The position numbers and the translations under genes are program-made. The notes under the pieces were generated by a model, which did not search any database, was not told the DNA's origin, and worked only from the letters and a program-made list of their open reading frames with translations. From an uncultured Magnetococcales bacterium (lineage in GTDB: Bacteria > Pseudomonadota > Magnetococcia > Magnetococcales > Magnetaquicoccaceae): a DNA stretch of 8,776 bases. The DNA lies in assembly GCA_903913345.1 (NCBI GenBank), contig CAIWLA010000367.1, forward strand, positions 1 to 8,776, given 5' to 3'. The stretch's first letter is position 1; the number at the start of each line of letters is the position of its first letter. Below, one piece after another: positions 1 to 7,295 of the stretch.

Positions 1-923
1 ATCGCTTTTTCGTGATTTGCAGCAATAACCTGGGCGGCTGTGACGGCACCACAGGCCCCTCCAGCATCAACCCCGATACCGATCGACACTTTGGCTTGAC
101 CTTTCCCATGATCACCATCGCCGACATGGCCCGGTTGCAGAAGGCTCTGGTGGATCATCTGGGCATTCGCCGCCTCATGGCCGTGGCGGGAGGTTCGATG
201 GGGGGAATGATCGCCCTGCAATGGGCCTTGGACTACCCGGAAAGCCTGGATGCCGCCATCGTCATCGCCTCCACACCCCGCCTGTCGGCCCAGAATATCG
301 CCTTCAACGCCGTGGCCAGACAGGCCATCATGGTCGATCCCTACTTTAACGGCGGCAATTATTACGACCGGGAACGACCCCGAAAAGGGCTGGCACTGGC
401 CCGCATGATGGCCCATATCACCTATCTCTCCGAGAAAGGGCTGCACGATAAATTCGGTCGCCGCCTCCAGGACCGGGAACACCTTTCCTTCGGTTTTGAA
501 AACGATTTTGCCGTCGAAAGCTACCTGCACTACCAGGGTTCCTCCTTCGTCAAAAAATTTGACGCCAACACCTACCTGTACATTACCAAGGCAATGGATT
601 ATTTTGATCCGTTTCCCGATGTGCAGACCACGGCGCAACGACTGGCACCGGTGACCGCCAAGATACTGGTCATGAGCTTTGATACGGACTGGCGATTTGA
701 TACCTCGCGCTCCAAGGAGTTGGTCAAAATACTCAACTGGCACGCCAAAAGGGTGACCTTTGAGCTGTTTGCCTCCCCGTATGGCCATGATGCCTTTTTG
801 CTCTATCAGCCATTGTATCAACAATCCCTGGCCTCCTTCCTCAACCGTTTGTACCTGGAACGGGGGACGGCCACAACGGACACGCCAGTAGAAACGGATG
901 AAGGGGTGGACGACATTGCCTAG
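1..923 (+). CDS. metX: Homoserine O-acyltransferase (MetX), 5' end truncated by window edge
   Basis: MetX is an alpha/beta-hydrolase-fold enzyme that transfers an acyl group (acetyl or succinyl) from CoA to homoserine in methionine biosynthesis. The frame is open to the left edge: codons from position 3 read RFFVICSN, which matches the internal family segment, so roughly the first 50 residues are missing and the GTG at 12 is not the start. Visible signatures are LGGCDGTTGPSSINP and the nucleophile elbow GGSMGG, with the catalytic Ser codon at 195-197. The rest of the triad is the Asp of TDWRF (687-689) and the His of PYGHD (786-788). The C-terminal tail is acidic and Thr-rich. The gene overlaps or abuts metW, its usual partner in Proteobacteria. 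Acetyl versus succinyl specificity cannot be read from the family alone. The MetX assignment is secure. Confidence 0.95.
   Translation, partial: RFFVICSNNLGGCDGTTGPSSINPDTDRHFGLTFPMITIADMARLQKALVDHLGIRRLMAVAGGSMGGMIALQWALDYPESLDAAIVIASTPRLSAQNIAFNAVARQAIMVDPYFNGGNYYDRERPRKGLALARMMAHITYLSEKGLHDKFGRRLQDREHLSFGFENDFAVESYLHYQGSSFVKKFDANTYLYITKAMDYFDPFPDVQTTAQRLAPVTAKILVMSFDTDWRFDTSRSKELVKILNWHAKRVTFELFASPYGHDAFLLYQPLYQQSLASFLNRLYLERGTATTDTPVETDEGVDDIA
901..906 (+). promoter_or_regulatory. Ribosome binding site deciding the metW start
   Basis: AAGGGG lies inside the end of metX, 9 nt before a TTG at 916. The in-frame ATG at 898 lies upstream of this site and has no purine-rich element before it. 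The site therefore favours TTG 916 as the metW start. Confidence 0.5.
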
Positions 924-1557
924 GCTTCGCATCGATCAGGCGGTCATCGCCAAACTGGTGGACGAACAGTCCCGCGTCCTGGACCTGGGATGCGGGGACG
1001 GTCTGCTGCTGGAATATCTGTTTCAACATAAACGGGTACAAGGGTTTGGCGTGGAAATTTCCCACGACGGGGTCCACGCCTGCATCGCCAGAGGGTTGCC
1101 GGTCTATCACGGCGACATCGATCAGGGATTGTCGGATCATCAGGACGACTCGTTCGACTATGTGATCCTCTCCCTGACCTTGCAGGCGGTGCGGCGTCCC
1201 GAATTTGTGTTGCAGGAAATGTTGCGGGTGGGCAAAAAGATTATTGTCTCCTTTCCCAATTTTGGCCATTGGCGCATCCGCGCCCACCTGGCCTTCGGGG
1301 GACGGATGCCCCGAACCCGTCTGCTGCCCGACTCCTGGTATGATACGCCCAATGCCCATCTGTGTACCATCCTGGACTTTCAGGATTTGTGTGACAAAAT
1401 GGAGATTCGCATTTTGCGCCAGATTCCACTGGCCGCCGGGGGCGGATTGCCCACCGGCTTGATCAAAAGAGGGGTCTCCAAATGGTTGGTGCCCCTCTCG
1501 GCCGCCAATTTTCTGGCCCCCATTGCCGTCTTTCTTCTGGAAAGGGGAAAACCATGA
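916..1557 (+). CDS. metW: Methionine biosynthesis protein MetW (SAM-methyltransferase-like fold)
   Basis: MetW is a class I methyltransferase-fold protein that works with MetX in homoserine acylation; a methyl-transfer reaction is not established for it. The SAM-binding motif I reads VLDLGCGDG near the N-terminus. The family signatures VSFPNFGHWRIR and WYDTPNAHLCTILDF are also present. About 213 residues is normal for the family. I chose TTG 916 because AAGGGG precedes it and because it leaves 18 residues before SRVLDLGCG, close to the usual ~15. The alternative ATG at 898 adds six residues and would overlap metX by 26 nt; from 916 the overlap is 8 nt. The stop TGA overlaps the hpt ATG (ATGA), which suggests translational coupling. 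Identity is firm; the start is uncertain. Confidence 0.92.
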   Translation: MPRLRIDQAVIAKLVDEQSRVLDLGCGDGLLLEYLFQHKRVQGFGVEISHDGVHACIARGLPVYHGDIDQGLSDHQDDSFDYVILSLTLQAVRRPEFVLQEMLRVGKKIIVSFPNFGHWRIRAHLAFGGRMPRTRLLPDSWYDTPNAHLCTILDFQDLCDKMEIRILRQIPLAAGGGLPTGLIKRGVSKWLVPLSAANFLAPIAVFLLERGKP

Positions 1558-2081
1558 CCATCTCCATCACACCACTGATCGCCGAAGAGGAAATCCGGGC
1601 ACGGGTCGTGGCCCTGGCCGCAGAGATTGCCCCCCGCCTGCAACCGGGCACGGTGGTGGTGGCCCTGCTGAAAGGGGCCTTTGTCTTCGCCGCCGATCTG
1701 CTGCGGGAGTTGTCCCGTCACAACCTGGATATCAACCTGGATTTCATGGTGCTCTCCTCCTATGGCAACGATACCCTCAGCAGCGGTCGCGTATTGATCA
1801 AACTGGACTGCCAAAAGCTGGTCGAAAACCGGGATGTGCTGTTGCTGGATGATATTCTCGACAGCGGCAACACCTTGACCTTTGCCGCGAAACATATGCT
1901 TTTCAAGGGGGCGGATCGCATTTTGACCTGCGTCCTGCTCGACAAGCCCTCCCGCCGCCAGACCCCTTTTCAGGCCGATTTTGTCGGGTTTACCATCCCC
2001 GATCTGTTTGTGGTCGGATACGGTATCGATCATGCCGAGCGGTTTCGCGAGTTGCCGTTTATCGGCCATCTGCACGAGTGA
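1554..2081 (+). CDS. hpt: Hypoxanthine phosphoribosyltransferase
   Basis: This type I phosphoribosyltransferase (175 aa, normal for bacterial Hpt) converts hypoxanthine and/or guanine plus PRPP to IMP/GMP in cytosolic purine salvage. The PRPP-binding motif reads VLLLDDILDSGNTL with D99, D100 and the presumed catalytic-base D103. LLKGAF (K40) is the pyrophosphate-binding cis-peptide loop. SSYGNDTLSSG (68-78) is the mobile loop that closes over the substrate. The C-terminal FVVGYGID...FRELPFIG is the purine-base region. Most family members have Glu-Asp in the PRPP motif; Asp-Asp here is a conservative change. The ATG overlaps the metW stop by 4 nt and follows AAAGGGGA at 1541-1548. An in-frame extension back to 1482 would lie wholly inside metW and is rejected. 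Base preference cannot be decided. Confidence 0.93.
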   Translation: MTISITPLIAEEEIRARVVALAAEIAPRLQPGTVVVALLKGAFVFAADLLRELSRHNLDINLDFMVLSSYGNDTLSSGRVLIKLDCQKLVENRDVLLLDDILDSGNTLTFAAKHMLFKGADRILTCVLLDKPSRRQTPFQADFVGFTIPDLFVVGYGIDHAERFRELPFIGHLHE

Positions 2082-2090
2082 AGGGGCGGC

Positions 2091-2801
2091 ATGACCCGTT
2101 CGTCGCCCCCCTTTTTTACCGTTCGAGCCATCCTGTTTGATCTGGATGGCACCCTGGTGGATTCGGCCCCGGACCTGTGCGGGGCGATGAACCATGTCCT
2201 GGCCGGGCGGGGCCATCCCCTGCTGGATCTCACACAGGTGCGCCATCTGGTCGGCCATGGTGCCCGTGCCCTCCTGGCGCGGGGCTTTTGGGGCGAAACG
2301 GCGGAACCCCCGGTGGCAGACCCCGATTTCGAGGCGGCCGTCACCGACTTTCTGGACTATTATCGGGACCATCTGACCGACCATTCCGCCCCCTATCCCG
2401 GTGCCGTTGCGGCACTGCAAATCCTCCGGCAACGGGGATTTCCCCTGGCGGTGGTCACCAACAAACCCGAAGCCTTGGCGCAGAAAATGCTGGAACAGTT
2501 GCACTTGCGCCCCTTCTTCACCCACGTGGTGGGGGGAGATACCCTGCCACAACGCAAACCGGCACCCGAACCCCTGCGGCATGTCCTGGATCAATGGGGC
2601 ATCCCGCCCCATCTGGCCCTGATGGTGGGGGATTCGGGGGTGGATGTGGAGGCCGCCCAGGCCACCGGTTGCCCCGTGGTCTTGATGAGCCATGGCTATC
2701 GGCGCGGAATCGACGCGGAACAATGGCATCCCGATGGGGTGTTGGACCATTTTGAACAATTGCCGCACTGTGTGCCTACCGAACAGAAGGAACCACGATG
2801 A
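2091..2801 (+). CDS. gph: Phosphoglycolate phosphatase-like HAD hydrolase
   Basis: This is a HAD-superfamily phosphatase (236 aa) of the Gph type, which removes 2-phosphoglycolate, a product of oxygenase activity or DNA repair. All four HAD motifs are visible. Motif I is DLDGTLVDS, with nucleophile D17 and acid/base D19. Motif II is VVTNK (T123), motif III is K156 in RKPAPEP, and motif IV is GDSGVD (D181, D185). The helical cap segment after motif I (SAPDL... VRHLVGHGARALL) resembles the Gph subfamily. The gene starts 9 nt after hpt, with AAGGGG at 2081-2086 only 4 nt from the ATG. Its stop overlaps the hisG ATG. HAD substrates are hard to predict, so Gph is the best but not the only reading; another small phosphomonoester is possible. 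Confidence 0.83.
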   Translation: MTRSSPPFFTVRAILFDLDGTLVDSAPDLCGAMNHVLAGRGHPLLDLTQVRHLVGHGARALLARGFWGETAEPPVADPDFEAAVTDFLDYYRDHLTDHSAPYPGAVAALQILRQRGFPLAVVTNKPEALAQKMLEQLHLRPFFTHVVGGDTLPQRKPAPEPLRHVLDQWGIPPHLALMVGDSGVDVEAAQATGCPVVLMSHGYRRGIDAEQWHPDGVLDHFEQLPHCVPTEQKEPR

Positions 2802-3679
2802 ACAAACCGTTAAAACTGGGTATTCCCAAGGGGAGTCTGGAACAGGCCACCATGGAACTGTTTGCACAGGCGGGTTGGCATATCTCCCCCCTGTCGCGCA
2901 ACTATTTTCCAGCCATTGACGACCCGGAACTGACCTGTTCCCTGGTCCGTCCCCAGGAGATGGCCGTCTATATCGCCGATGGCACCCTCGACCTGGGATT
3001 GACCGGCCTGGATTGGATCCTGGAGCGCGACTGCGCCGACAAGGTGACCCCCATCGCCACACTGGACTATTCCAAAAGCTCCAACCAGCCCTGCCGCTGG
3101 GTGCTGGTGGTGCGTCAGGACGCCCCGGTCCACTCGCTGGCCGATTTGCAGGGCAAACGCATTGCCACCGAACTGGAACAAGTAACCCGGAATTATTTAA
3201 AAAAGAACGGCGTGGAGGCGGAGGTCGTCTTCTCCTGGGGAGCCACCGAGGCCAAGGTGGTGGAAGGACTGGTGGATGCCGTGGTCGAAATCACCGAAAC
3301 CGGCTCCACCATCCATGCCCACGGTTTGCGCATCGTCGAAGAGGTGATGGAGACCAGTACCCGCCTGATCGCCAATCCGACCGCCTATGCCGATCCCTGG
3401 AAAAAGGCCAAAATTGACCAGATTGCCCTGCTGCTCTCCGCCGCCCTGGCGGCACGGCACAAGGTGGTATTAAAGATGAATATACCAACCGACCGCCTGA
3501 CGGAGGTGACCGCCTTTTTGCCCAGTCTCCAGTCACCCACCGTCAACCGTCTCACCGACCCGGCCTGGCTGGCGGTGGAATCGGTGGTGGATCGCAAACA
3601 GGTCCGCGACCTCATTCCCCGACTGAAAGGGGCCGGTGCAGTGGGTATCCTGGAGTATGACCTGAAAAAGGTGATATGA
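2798..3679 (+). CDS. hisG: ATP phosphoribosyltransferase, long form
   Basis: HisG condenses ATP and PRPP to phosphoribosyl-ATP, the first and feedback-controlled step of histidine biosynthesis. The N-terminal KLGIPKGSLE and the type II periplasmic-binding-like fold are typical. The PRPP loop is EITETGST (residues 164-171). At 293 aa it is the long (HisG_L) form, with a C-terminal ACT-like regulatory domain from about residue 214 (ALLLSAALAARHKVVLKMN...) to GAVGILEYDLKKVI. That form is normally sensitive to histidine on its own and needs no HisZ. The motif wording (IDDPELTCSLVRPQEMA, SWGATEAKV) resembles the version I associate with archaea and deltaproteobacteria more than the E. coli one. 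The ATG overlaps the gph stop, with AGAAGGA at 2785-2791. No other his genes are in the window. Confidence 0.94.
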   Translation: MNKPLKLGIPKGSLEQATMELFAQAGWHISPLSRNYFPAIDDPELTCSLVRPQEMAVYIADGTLDLGLTGLDWILERDCADKVTPIATLDYSKSSNQPCRWVLVVRQDAPVHSLADLQGKRIATELEQVTRNYLKKNGVEAEVVFSWGATEAKVVEGLVDAVVEITETGSTIHAHGLRIVEEVMETSTRLIANPTAYADPWKKAKIDQIALLLSAALAARHKVVLKMNIPTDRLTEVTAFLPSLQSPTVNRLTDPAWLAVESVVDRKQVRDLIPRLKGAGAVGILEYDLKKVI

Positions 3680-3710
3680 TGAGGATCTCTGACTGTTGTC
3701 TGGATCAGAA

Positions 3711-3784
3711 CGGGGGGTTTGCCCCCGACCCCACCAGGGGCCTTGCCCCTGGACCCCACCAGGGGGATAATCCCCCTGGACCCC
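3711..3784. repeat. Tandem array of three GC-rich hairpins with a constant spacer
   Basis: Three perfect stem-loops follow one another. Stem CGGGGG/CCCCCG is at 3711-3716/3722-3727, CCAGGGG/CCCCTGG at 3734-3740/3746-3752, and CCAGGGGG/CCCCCTGG at 3759-3766/3772-3779. Each can be drawn with a 5-nt loop, and all three loops differ (GTTTG, CCTTG, ATAAT). ACCCCA separates each pair of hairpins and ACCCC follows the third, giving a 24-26 nt period. Arms change together while pairing is kept, which points to a structured repeat rather than coding sequence. It occupies most of the 165-nt hisG-oadG gap. It is probably a REP/BIME-like family and may also attenuate or stabilise the hisG mRNA end, although no long T-run follows. 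I see no clear promoter in the rest of the gap (3680-3844). Confidence 0.8.
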
Positions 3785-3829
3785 TGATAAAGAAAAGGGG
3801 ATTGGCCTTTGGTGGCCTCTCCAACCCAT

Positions 3830-3836
3830 GGGAGGG
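3830..3836 (+). promoter_or_regulatory. Ribosome binding site for oadG
   Basis: GGGAGGG lies 8 nt before GTG 3845 and supports that codon as the oadG start. An upstream in-frame TTG at 3809 also has an AAGGGG (3795-3800) 8 nt ahead, but starting there would add 12 residues before the usual short N-terminus. Confidence 0.55.
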
Positions 3837-3844
3837 ATTTGCCT

Positions 3845-4114
3845 GTGCCGTTGTCTGAACGGATGTTGCATGGATCGGAATGGCTGCTGTTGGGCATGGC
3901 TCTCCTCATGGCCCTGACGGCGTTGTCACGCCTGTTGGTGGAACAAATGAGCCGCTTTTGCGCCCGATGGGAGCCACTCCCGACCGCTCCTCCCCCGCAA
4001 CCCGTGGTCCAGGCCGACCAGGGGTCGGAAGAGATTGCCGCCATCGGGGTTGCCATCCATCTCCATCGCACCCGGTTACGCCGTGGCATCCCCATGACGA
4101 GGAGTTCTGAATAA
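3845..4114 (+). CDS. oadG: Oxaloacetate decarboxylase gamma subunit (OadG family)
   Basis: OadG is the small membrane anchor that holds the alpha and beta subunits of the Na+-pumping decarboxylase together and, in studied enzymes, binds zinc. From GTG 3845 the protein is 89 aa. It has one hydrophobic segment near the N-terminus ([20 protein letters not shown]), then a Pro-rich linker ([12 protein letters not shown]). It ends with a tail [19 protein letters not shown] that matches the family ending (AAIxxAIxxHR-like). Sequence identity is weak, as usual for OadG, but the architecture and position directly before oadA are diagnostic. Its TAA overlaps the oadA ATG by one base (TAATG). The start could instead be TTG 3809 or ATG 3863. 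Confidence 0.82.
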   Translation: MPLSERMLHGSEWLLLGMALLMALTALSRLLVEQMSRFCARWEPLPTAPPPQPVVQADQGSEEIAAIGVAIHLHRTRLRRGIPMTRSSE

Positions 4115-5922
4115 TGTTGAAAAGACCCCTTGGAATCACGGAAGTGGTCCTGCGCGATGCGCATCAATCGCTGCTGGCCACCCGAATGCGCATCGACGAC
4201 ATGCTCCCCATGGCCGCCCGGTTGGACCAGATTGGTTATTGGTCGCTGGAAATGTGGGGGGGAGCCACCTTCGATGCCTGCATTCGCTTTTTGGGGGAGG
4301 ATCCCTGGGAACGGCTGCGCCGACTCAAGGCGGTCATGCCCAACACCCGGATGCAAATGCTGTTGCGTGGCCAAAATATTCTGGGATACCGGCATTATGC
4401 CGATGATGTGGTCGAAAAGTTTGTCGAACGTGCCGCCCTCAACGGCATGGATGTCTTTCGTATTTTTGATGCCATGAATGATGTCCGCAACCTGAAAACC
4501 GCCATCCAGGCCACCCTGAAGGTGGGCAAACATGCCCAGGGCACCCTCTCCTACACCATCAGTCCCGTCCACCATGTGGACCATTGGGTGGATATGGGCA
4601 AGCGGTTGGAAGAGATGGGCTGCCACTCCATTTGCATCAAGGATATGGCGGGCCTGTTGAAACCGTTCGTGGCTTATGAGCTGGTGGCCCGTCTGAAAGA
4701 GACCATCGCGCTGCCCATCGCCCTCCATTGTCATGCCACCACGGGTCTCTCCACAGCAGCCATCGTCAAGGCGGTCGAGGCCGGACTGGACATGGCCGAT
4801 ACCTCCATCTCCTCCATGAGCATGACCACCGGCCATTCGTCCACCGAGTCGGTGGTGGCCATCTTTCAGGGAACCGAGCGGGATACCGGACTCGACCTGC
4901 AACATCTGGAAGAGATTGCCGCCTATTTTCGTGAGGTGCGCAAACAATACGCCCCCTTCGAAGGCGGACTGAAAGGGGTGGATTCGCGCATCCTGCTGGC
5001 CCAGGTGCCGGGCGGGATGCTCTCCAACATGGAGAGCCAGCTCAAGGAACAGGGCGTCCTGCACAAAATGGATGCCGTGCTGGCAGAAATTCCCTCGGTG
5101 CGGCAGGATCTGGGCTTTCTGCCCCTGGTGACACCCACCTCGCAGATTGTGGGCACCCAGGCCGTACTCAACGTGGTGTTGGGGGAACGGTACAAGACGA
5201 TCACCAAGGAGACACAGGGCATCCTGCGGGGGGAATACGGGGCCACCCCCGCCCCGGTCAATGCGGAATTGCAGGCACGGGTTCTGCAAAATGGGGAAAA
5301 ACCCCTCACCTGTCGCCCGGCGGATCTCTTGCCGCCAGAGATGGACCGCTTGACCACCGAATTGCAGGAGAATGCGGCCACCCGCTCGATCCAACTGGCA
5401 GACGCCCTCATCGAGGATGTATTGACCTATGCCCTGTTTGCCCAGGTTGGCCTGAAATTTCTCGAAAACCGCCATAATGCCCAGGCCTTTGAGCCAAAGC
5501 CGACCGGCAAGGAGACCACCCCCGCCCAAAAACCGTTGCCCTCCCCTCCCCCCCCCACGGGCGAAGCGGAGCGGTATCGTGTGGTGGTCAACGGTCAGGT
5601 TTATCACGTGGAAGTGGGACCGGAGGGCAACCAGATCACCGCCCCGACCGCCCAGACCCCGGCACCCACCACACCCCATCCCGCCCCGGCACGGGAGAAG
5701 ATGGCCGAGATGGAGGAAATTTTGGCTCCCCTCACGGGTACCATCACAAAAGTTCTGGCCCGCCCCCATGACAAGGTGTTGGCCGATGGGGTCGTCCTCG
5801 TGATGGAGGCCATGAAGATGGAAACGGAGATCCGCGCACCCCATTCCGGTCGAATTGTTTCGGTGGCCGTGCAGGTGGGCGACACCGTCCAGACCGGCGA
5901 CATTTTGTTCCTCCTGGCATGA
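4114..5922 (+). CDS. oadA: Oxaloacetate decarboxylase alpha subunit (biotin carboxyltransferase)
   Basis: OadA transfers the carboxyl group of oxaloacetate to its own biotin, releasing pyruvate. The 602-aa protein has three parts. The carboxyltransferase TIM barrel (about 5-270) contains LRDAHQS with metal-ligand D15, K176 in CIKDMAGLL, and metal-binding H205/H207 in LHCHATTG. The conserved PYC/OADA domain spans about 290-460. The C-terminal biotinyl domain has EAMKME with the biotin lysine K568. Two Pro/Ala-rich linkers flank a short [14 protein letters not shown] module at about 488-503. All catalytic residues look intact. A GAGGAG site (4099-4104) precedes the ATG. Its stop overlaps oadB by 4 nt. 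A stand-alone pyruvate carboxylase B subunit would be the alternative, but the adjacent oadG and oadB make the decarboxylase complex the better call. Confidence 0.95.
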   Translation: MLKRPLGITEVVLRDAHQSLLATRMRIDDMLPMAARLDQIGYWSLEMWGGATFDACIRFLGEDPWERLRRLKAVMPNTRMQMLLRGQNILGYRHYADDVVEKFVERAALNGMDVFRIFDAMNDVRNLKTAIQATLKVGKHAQGTLSYTISPVHHVDHWVDMGKRLEEMGCHSICIKDMAGLLKPFVAYELVARLKETIALPIALHCHATTGLSTAAIVKAVEAGLDMADTSISSMSMTTGHSSTESVVAIFQGTERDTGLDLQHLEEIAAYFREVRKQYAPFEGGLKGVDSRILLAQVPGGMLSNMESQLKEQGVLHKMDAVLAEIPSVRQDLGFLPLVTPTSQIVGTQAVLNVVLGERYKTITKETQGILRGEYGATPAPVNAELQARVLQNGEKPLTCRPADLLPPEMDRLTTELQENAATRSIQLADALIEDVLTYALFAQVGLKFLENRHNAQAFEPKPTGKETTPAQKPLPSPPPPTGEAERYRVVVNGQVYHVEVGPEGNQITAPTAQTPAPTTPHPAPAREKMAEMEEILAPLTGTITKVLARPHDKVLADGVVLVMEAMKMETEIRAPHSGRIVSVAVQVGDTVQTGDILFLLA

Positions 5923-7088
5923 TTGCTCCATCGCTCATGGAACCATTGACCCTCTTCTGGCGGACGACCGGACTGGCCCACATGAGCTGGGACTCTGCCC
6001 TCATGCTGGGGGTGGGCGGGGTGCTGATCGCGGTGGCCATCCGGCGGGAATGGGAGTCCCTTTTCCTGTTCGCGCTCGGATTTTCCATCCTTCTGGCCCA
6101 TCTGCCCGGCTCCACCCTGGCCGAACCGGGGGGATTGCTGTACGGTCTGTACGAGGTGGGTATCCGCAATGGTCTGTTGCCCGCCCTCCTCTGCCTGGGA
6201 CTGGGGGTTTTGGCCGATTTTGGACCCCTGATCGCCATGCCCTCCCTGTTGCTGGTGGGCGCGGCGGCGCAGACAGGTATCTTTGTCTCGTTGTGGATCG
6301 CCCTGGTTTGGCAAACCGGGTTGACGGAGGCGGCGGCGATGGGACTGGTCGGCGGAGCCAATCTGCCGAGCCTGGTCTTTGGCGTCAACCGCCTGGCACC
6401 CGATTGGCTGGGGACGATGGTGGTGGCACTGTACGCCTGCATGGCCCTGATGCCACTCCTCCAGATCCCGATCGCCCGTTTATTGACCACCGAACAGGAA
6501 CGCCAGGTGGGCATGGCACCCCTTCGCCCGGTTTCCCGTTGGGAGAGAATCTTTTTTCCGTTCCTCTTCCTGTTGCCCAGCCTGCTGCTCTTGCCCGCCA
6601 TCGCCCCCCTGTTGGGTCTGTTGGCCTTTGGCAATCTGCTCAAGGAGTCTGGCATCGCGGCACGCCTGACGATGGGGCTGAACCCGACCATGCAGACGGG
6701 GCTGTTGCCCTTGATCACCCTTCTGCTTGGACTGGCGGTGGGGGGAAAAATGTCGGCAGAGCGGTTTTTTTCTCTGGAAATGATAGGTATTCTGGGCCTG
6801 GGTGTGGTAGCCTTTGGTATCGGCAGCATGGCCGCCGTTTTGATGGGCAAATGGCTGTATCGTCGCACGGGGGGGCAGGTCAATCCCCTGGTGGGCGTCG
6901 CTGGCCTGGCCATGGTCCCACTGGCCGCTCGGCTGGCCCATAAACTGGGGGTTGAGGCCGCCCCGGATGTCAGACAGAGGTCGCAACATCCCCTCCTGCT
7001 CACCTACGCCATGGGCGTAAACATGGCAGGGGTGATCGGTTCCATCGTGGCGGCGGGCATACTCCTGACCGCACTTGGCGGAAGATAA
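5919..7088 (+). CDS. oadB: Oxaloacetate decarboxylase beta subunit, divergent at pump residues
   Basis: OadB is the polytopic membrane subunit that decarboxylates carboxybiotin and couples this to Na+ export. The 389-aa protein is hydrophobic throughout. It keeps family landmarks: [60 protein letters not shown], and the C-terminal [18 protein letters not shown]. The GGADGPT motif, however, reads GGANLPS, with Asn148 (codon 6360-6362) where Klebsiella has the essential Asp203. By spacing, Cys174 sits at the Tyr229 position. The N-terminal EPLLLxPI-type segment reads ESLFLFAL. Identity is sure from sequence and gene order, but normal Na+ pumping is doubtful. No Shine-Dalgarno site is visible, so the 4-nt overlap with oadA suggests coupled translation. 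An alternative ATG at 5937 is possible. Confidence 0.9.
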   Translation: MIAPSLMEPLTLFWRTTGLAHMSWDSALMLGVGGVLIAVAIRREWESLFLFALGFSILLAHLPGSTLAEPGGLLYGLYEVGIRNGLLPALLCLGLGVLADFGPLIAMPSLLLVGAAAQTGIFVSLWIALVWQTGLTEAAAMGLVGGANLPSLVFGVNRLAPDWLGTMVVALYACMALMPLLQIPIARLLTTEQERQVGMAPLRPVSRWERIFFPFLFLLPSLLLLPAIAPLLGLLAFGNLLKESGIAARLTMGLNPTMQTGLLPLITLLLGLAVGGKMSAERFFSLEMIGILGLGVVAFGIGSMAAVLMGKWLYRRTGGQVNPLVGVAGLAMVPLAARLAHKLGVEAAPDVRQRSQHPLLLTYAMGVNMAGVIGSIVAAGILLTALGGR

Positions 7089-7108
7089 CCCCCCGGTTTT
7101 GGGGGCAG

Positions 7109-7147
7109 GAGAGCGTCGGGCACCGTTGGTTGGCCGCGCTCTCGTTT
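7109..7147 (+). terminator. Candidate terminator hairpin of the oadGAB operon
   Basis: GAGAGCG (7109-7115), a bulged T, then CGG pair with CCGCGCTCTC (7134-7143), giving a 10-bp stem with a 14-nt loop about 20 nt after oadB. Only GTTT follows, so the U-tract is poor. A weaker C5/G5 hairpin at 7089-7105 comes just before it. It may be a terminator or only a stabilising 3' structure. Confidence 0.4.
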
Positions 7148-7159
7148 CAAGACGCATGG

Positions 7160-7179
7160 CCGCCCCTCTTTTGGGGTGG
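7160..7179 (+). other. Small hairpin in the hpf leader
   Basis: CCGCCCC (7160-7166) pairs with GGGGTGG (7173-7179), including one G-U pair, around the loop TCTTTT. It lies about 117 nt upstream of the hpf start. I found no convincing -35/-10 pair or sigma-54 site in 7180-7295, so its role is unknown. Confidence 0.35.
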
Positions 7180-7295
7180 AATGCGGGCAAATGACGGAAG
7201 AAGGGAACTATCAGGCATCGCAACCACTCCAACCCACCATGAACGGGTCAGTCGGGATGCGGTGTCTCTCATAACGTTTGGAGCGAGGTCCTTAT

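Noticed and set aside
1380..3062. A 560-codon minus-strand open frame over metW, hpt, gph and hisG
   Set aside because: It lies opposite four well-recognised genes and its translation resembles no family; it is a codon-usage shadow.
3676..3858. A 60-codon plus-strand frame beginning at an ATG overlapping the hisG stop, with AAAAGG just upstream
   Set aside because: Almost all of it is translation of the hairpin array, giving Gly/Pro-rich sequence, and it overlaps the oadG start. Pairing in the array explains the sequence better than coding does.
3385..5931. An 848-codon open frame on the minus strand across hisG, the repeat, oadG and oadA
   Set aside because: It mirrors conserved genes on the other strand, has low-complexity His/Gly/Gln-rich translation and crosses the hairpin array. 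Long antisense open frames are common in GC-rich coding sequence.
5744..7003. A 419-codon minus-strand open frame opposite oadB
   Set aside because: The translation is rich in Arg, Pro and Ser with no domain signal, while the plus strand encodes an unmistakable OadB.
5919..7088. Possible methylmalonyl-CoA or glutaconyl-CoA decarboxylase beta subunit instead of OadB
   Set aside because: The adjacent alpha subunit is a clear OadA carboxyltransferase with a fused biotinyl domain, not a CoA-type carboxyltransferase, so oxaloacetate is the expected substrate.
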